Source: Dermanyssus gallinae (Eukaryota > Arthropoda > Arachnida > Mesostigmata > Dermanyssidae). Taken from it: a stretch of 64,000 nucleotides of DNA. The notes beneath the pieces are model-generated. The model was not told where the DNA came from. It searched no databases and saw nothing but the letters and a program-made list of their open reading frames with translations. Each line of letters begins with the position of its first letter. Within the stretch, counting starts at the first letter, position 1. Location of the stretch: assembly GCA_003439945.1 (NCBI GenBank), contig QVRM01002812.1:291001-355000 (forward strand). Direction: 5' to 3'. Made by a program: the position numbers and the translations under genes. Shown here in pieces: positions 62,383 to 64,000 of this stretch.

Positions 62383-63960
62383 CTATCCATAGCTAACAAT
62401 AGCTGCAATAAAAATAGCTACAGTCGGCTCAGATAACAGACAGAGGCCAGTGCCCCGCCCGCGTGTCGCTACCCTGAGCATAGCAGCCCTAGAGCGATTT
62501 AGGTTCCCCTGGAAGACCTTTAACACCTCAAGCAGGGTTAGGCCCTTTCCCTTCGACTGTCCAGTCTCCTTCGGTGACATAAGCAACCGTCGTGCCTTCT
62601 TCTTATGCCTTTTCCCCATTCTCCCCTTCTTTTGTTCTTCCGCTGCCCCGCTGTCTCCCTCTAGTGCTTTCTTCCTTCGGCATATCCCTACGGTACATCC
62701 TGTTTCTGAACAATTCCCATGAACAACACCCAGGCACCTCGGTACTTCCGCTTTGTAATCCTTAACTATGTGGTTTGGGCTACCACATTTGAAGCAGACC
62801 TTAATATATCTCAATGGAATCAGGGACCAGTACTATACCTCCACCCTACAAAGCATTGGTTTAGTTGCCTTGTTTTTAGTTTCTCTCGGCAAGTGTAGGG
62901 CACCATTTTACCGTATTCTACCTTCACTCTTAACGAGTTTTGCCGCCCCCCCCATTCCTTCCAGCCTCTCGGTTAGAAAGCTTTGTACACACCTCCAGGT
63001 TTCCACTGAACCCACCGGCCTTCCTGCAGCAGATTTCTAAAGCTCATAAAAGGGGTTTTGCTCGCCTCTCCTCTGCAATGTGCACCGGTGCCTCCCCACC
63101 TCCAAGCTCAATGGCCTTCGTGATAACTTGTTTGTAACACCCCTAGGGTTCTAGTTCCAATGAGCTCATCCCGGTCCACCACAGCAGCGACCAAGTGGCT
63201 TTGAGCTGCCGCCGTCTTACTTGTACCTCTAATGAGCTCTATGGCATCACTATCTTCAAGCACTGCGGCTTTTCTGGCATCCACCACCGAGACTGAGGGA
63301 AATTGATGGCTTGCCCAGCAGGACTTTATCCGAGGCAGGTCATTTAAAGACAACCATGACATGGGCACTTCTAGGGGAGACGGCGTCTGCCTGGGTAAAC
63401 TTGATATGGTTTGATTATTTTGTCCGGCCACTCTCGTTTCGATACATGCCCCTCGAGTAGTCTTCGAGGGGCAGTTATCAAAATGATGCTTTTTTCTTCT
63501 TCCTTCATTTTCTAGTGACGCTACTAGCCTACTCAGTAGCTTAGGTGGCCTTTTGGTTTATTCCTTATTCTCCTTCTTTGCCAGAGCGTGTGCTTTGCAC
63601 AATTTCACAACGCTATCTATTCGTTGTCTTCCGACTGCTCGTCAGTGAGAGATCCGCCCCCAGTCTTGACCTTTTTTATTCCTTTCTATCCTCCGTTCGT
63701 GCCCCGTTGCGCCTCTCGGTTTTCCTCTTCGTTGGGGACTGCCTTGCTCTTTTCAGAGTTGGCGGATCTTCTCCCAGCTTATAAGGCTGTACTGCTACAC
63801 CTATTTTATCTGCAATACTATTTCATCCACTGTGTCGGTCGACGCCGTGCTATATATATATATACATATATATATAGATATTTTGCAACTATACCGTGTA
63901 ACTCTATTTCACGCTCCCGTTTAGTCGTTGGGTACGATTTTAGTTTACTGCGCCCGTAGC
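62383..63960 (-). pseudogene. Second non-LTR element: gag (ORF1) end and start of ORF2, copy 2
   Basis: The frame at 62383-62814 has a zinc knuckle CFKCGSPNHIVKDY whose last Cys is Tyr, and a second Cys cluster (VPRCLGVVHGNCSETGC). The basic region MGKRHKKKARR follows, then GNLNRSRAAMLRVAT and GLCLLSEP, which match the opening of an apurinic-type endonuclease ORF2 in R1/Jockey-like elements. Upstream gag sequence (SHLVAAVVDRDELIGTRTLG at 63108-63431) is frame-shifted relative to it. No downstream RT is present. Confidence 0.6.
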
Positions 63961-64000
63961 TCTGTCTGTTAGACCTGTCCGTTTTTTTGACGCTAGACGA

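Noticed and set aside
62383..62814. Retroviral or LTR-element gag because of the CCHC-like knuckle
   Set aside because: The frame runs directly into NLNRSRAA...GLCLLSEP, which is the opening of a non-LTR ORF2 endonuclease. No LTR, protease or integrase is seen.

Overview
The window is eukaryotic, and in all likelihood animal, nuclear DNA. It has a GT-AG split gene, tRNA-derived SINEs, non-LTR retrotransposon debris, a mariner fossil, and very many (TA)n, (CAA)n/(TTG)n and (AAT)n microsatellites. The style (triplet-rich introns, Q/N/G homopolymers in protein, short downstream introns) suggests an arthropod, perhaps a chelicerate, but nothing seen here fixes the taxon. I see no operons, prokaryotic signals or CRISPR arrays.

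One protein-coding gene can be built with confidence: PAIP1, the poly(A)-binding-protein-interacting protein 1, on the + strand. It has seven coding exons from 38,682 to 50,531. All introns are GT-AG, all phases agree, and the product is 932 codons. Residues 1-619 are a Q/N/H/G-rich low-complexity region holding a PAM2 motif near residues 520-531. A MIF4G domain (about 621-838) and an acidic C-terminal tail follow. Intron 1 (6.3 kb) is full of transposon remains.

Outside PAIP1 the DNA is mostly repeats. 1-13 kb: SINE family A copies with clear target-site duplications, C-terminal fragments of a non-LTR retrotransposon, and microsatellites. 13-31 kb: long CAA/CGA tracts, a composite minisatellite, a SINE inserted in (TA)n, an internally deleted mariner transposase, and several inverted repeats centred on (TA)n. 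31-38 kb: GC-richer DNA with two 25-26 bp minisatellites, leading up to the PAIP1 start. 50.5-64 kb: probable PAIP1 3' UTR, a broken reverse transcriptase on the - strand (53.8-55.7 kb), a striking ~600 bp near-perfect palindrome (56,619-57,215) with a related 187 bp hairpin beside it, more SINEs, and two successive copies of the 5' gag region of a second non-LTR element (60.85-64 kb, - strand).

The best candidate for something undescribed is the long palindrome and its satellite hairpin. The next are the SINE families whose boundaries can be read from their target-site duplications, and the recurring link between (TA)n tracts, inverted repeats and insertions.
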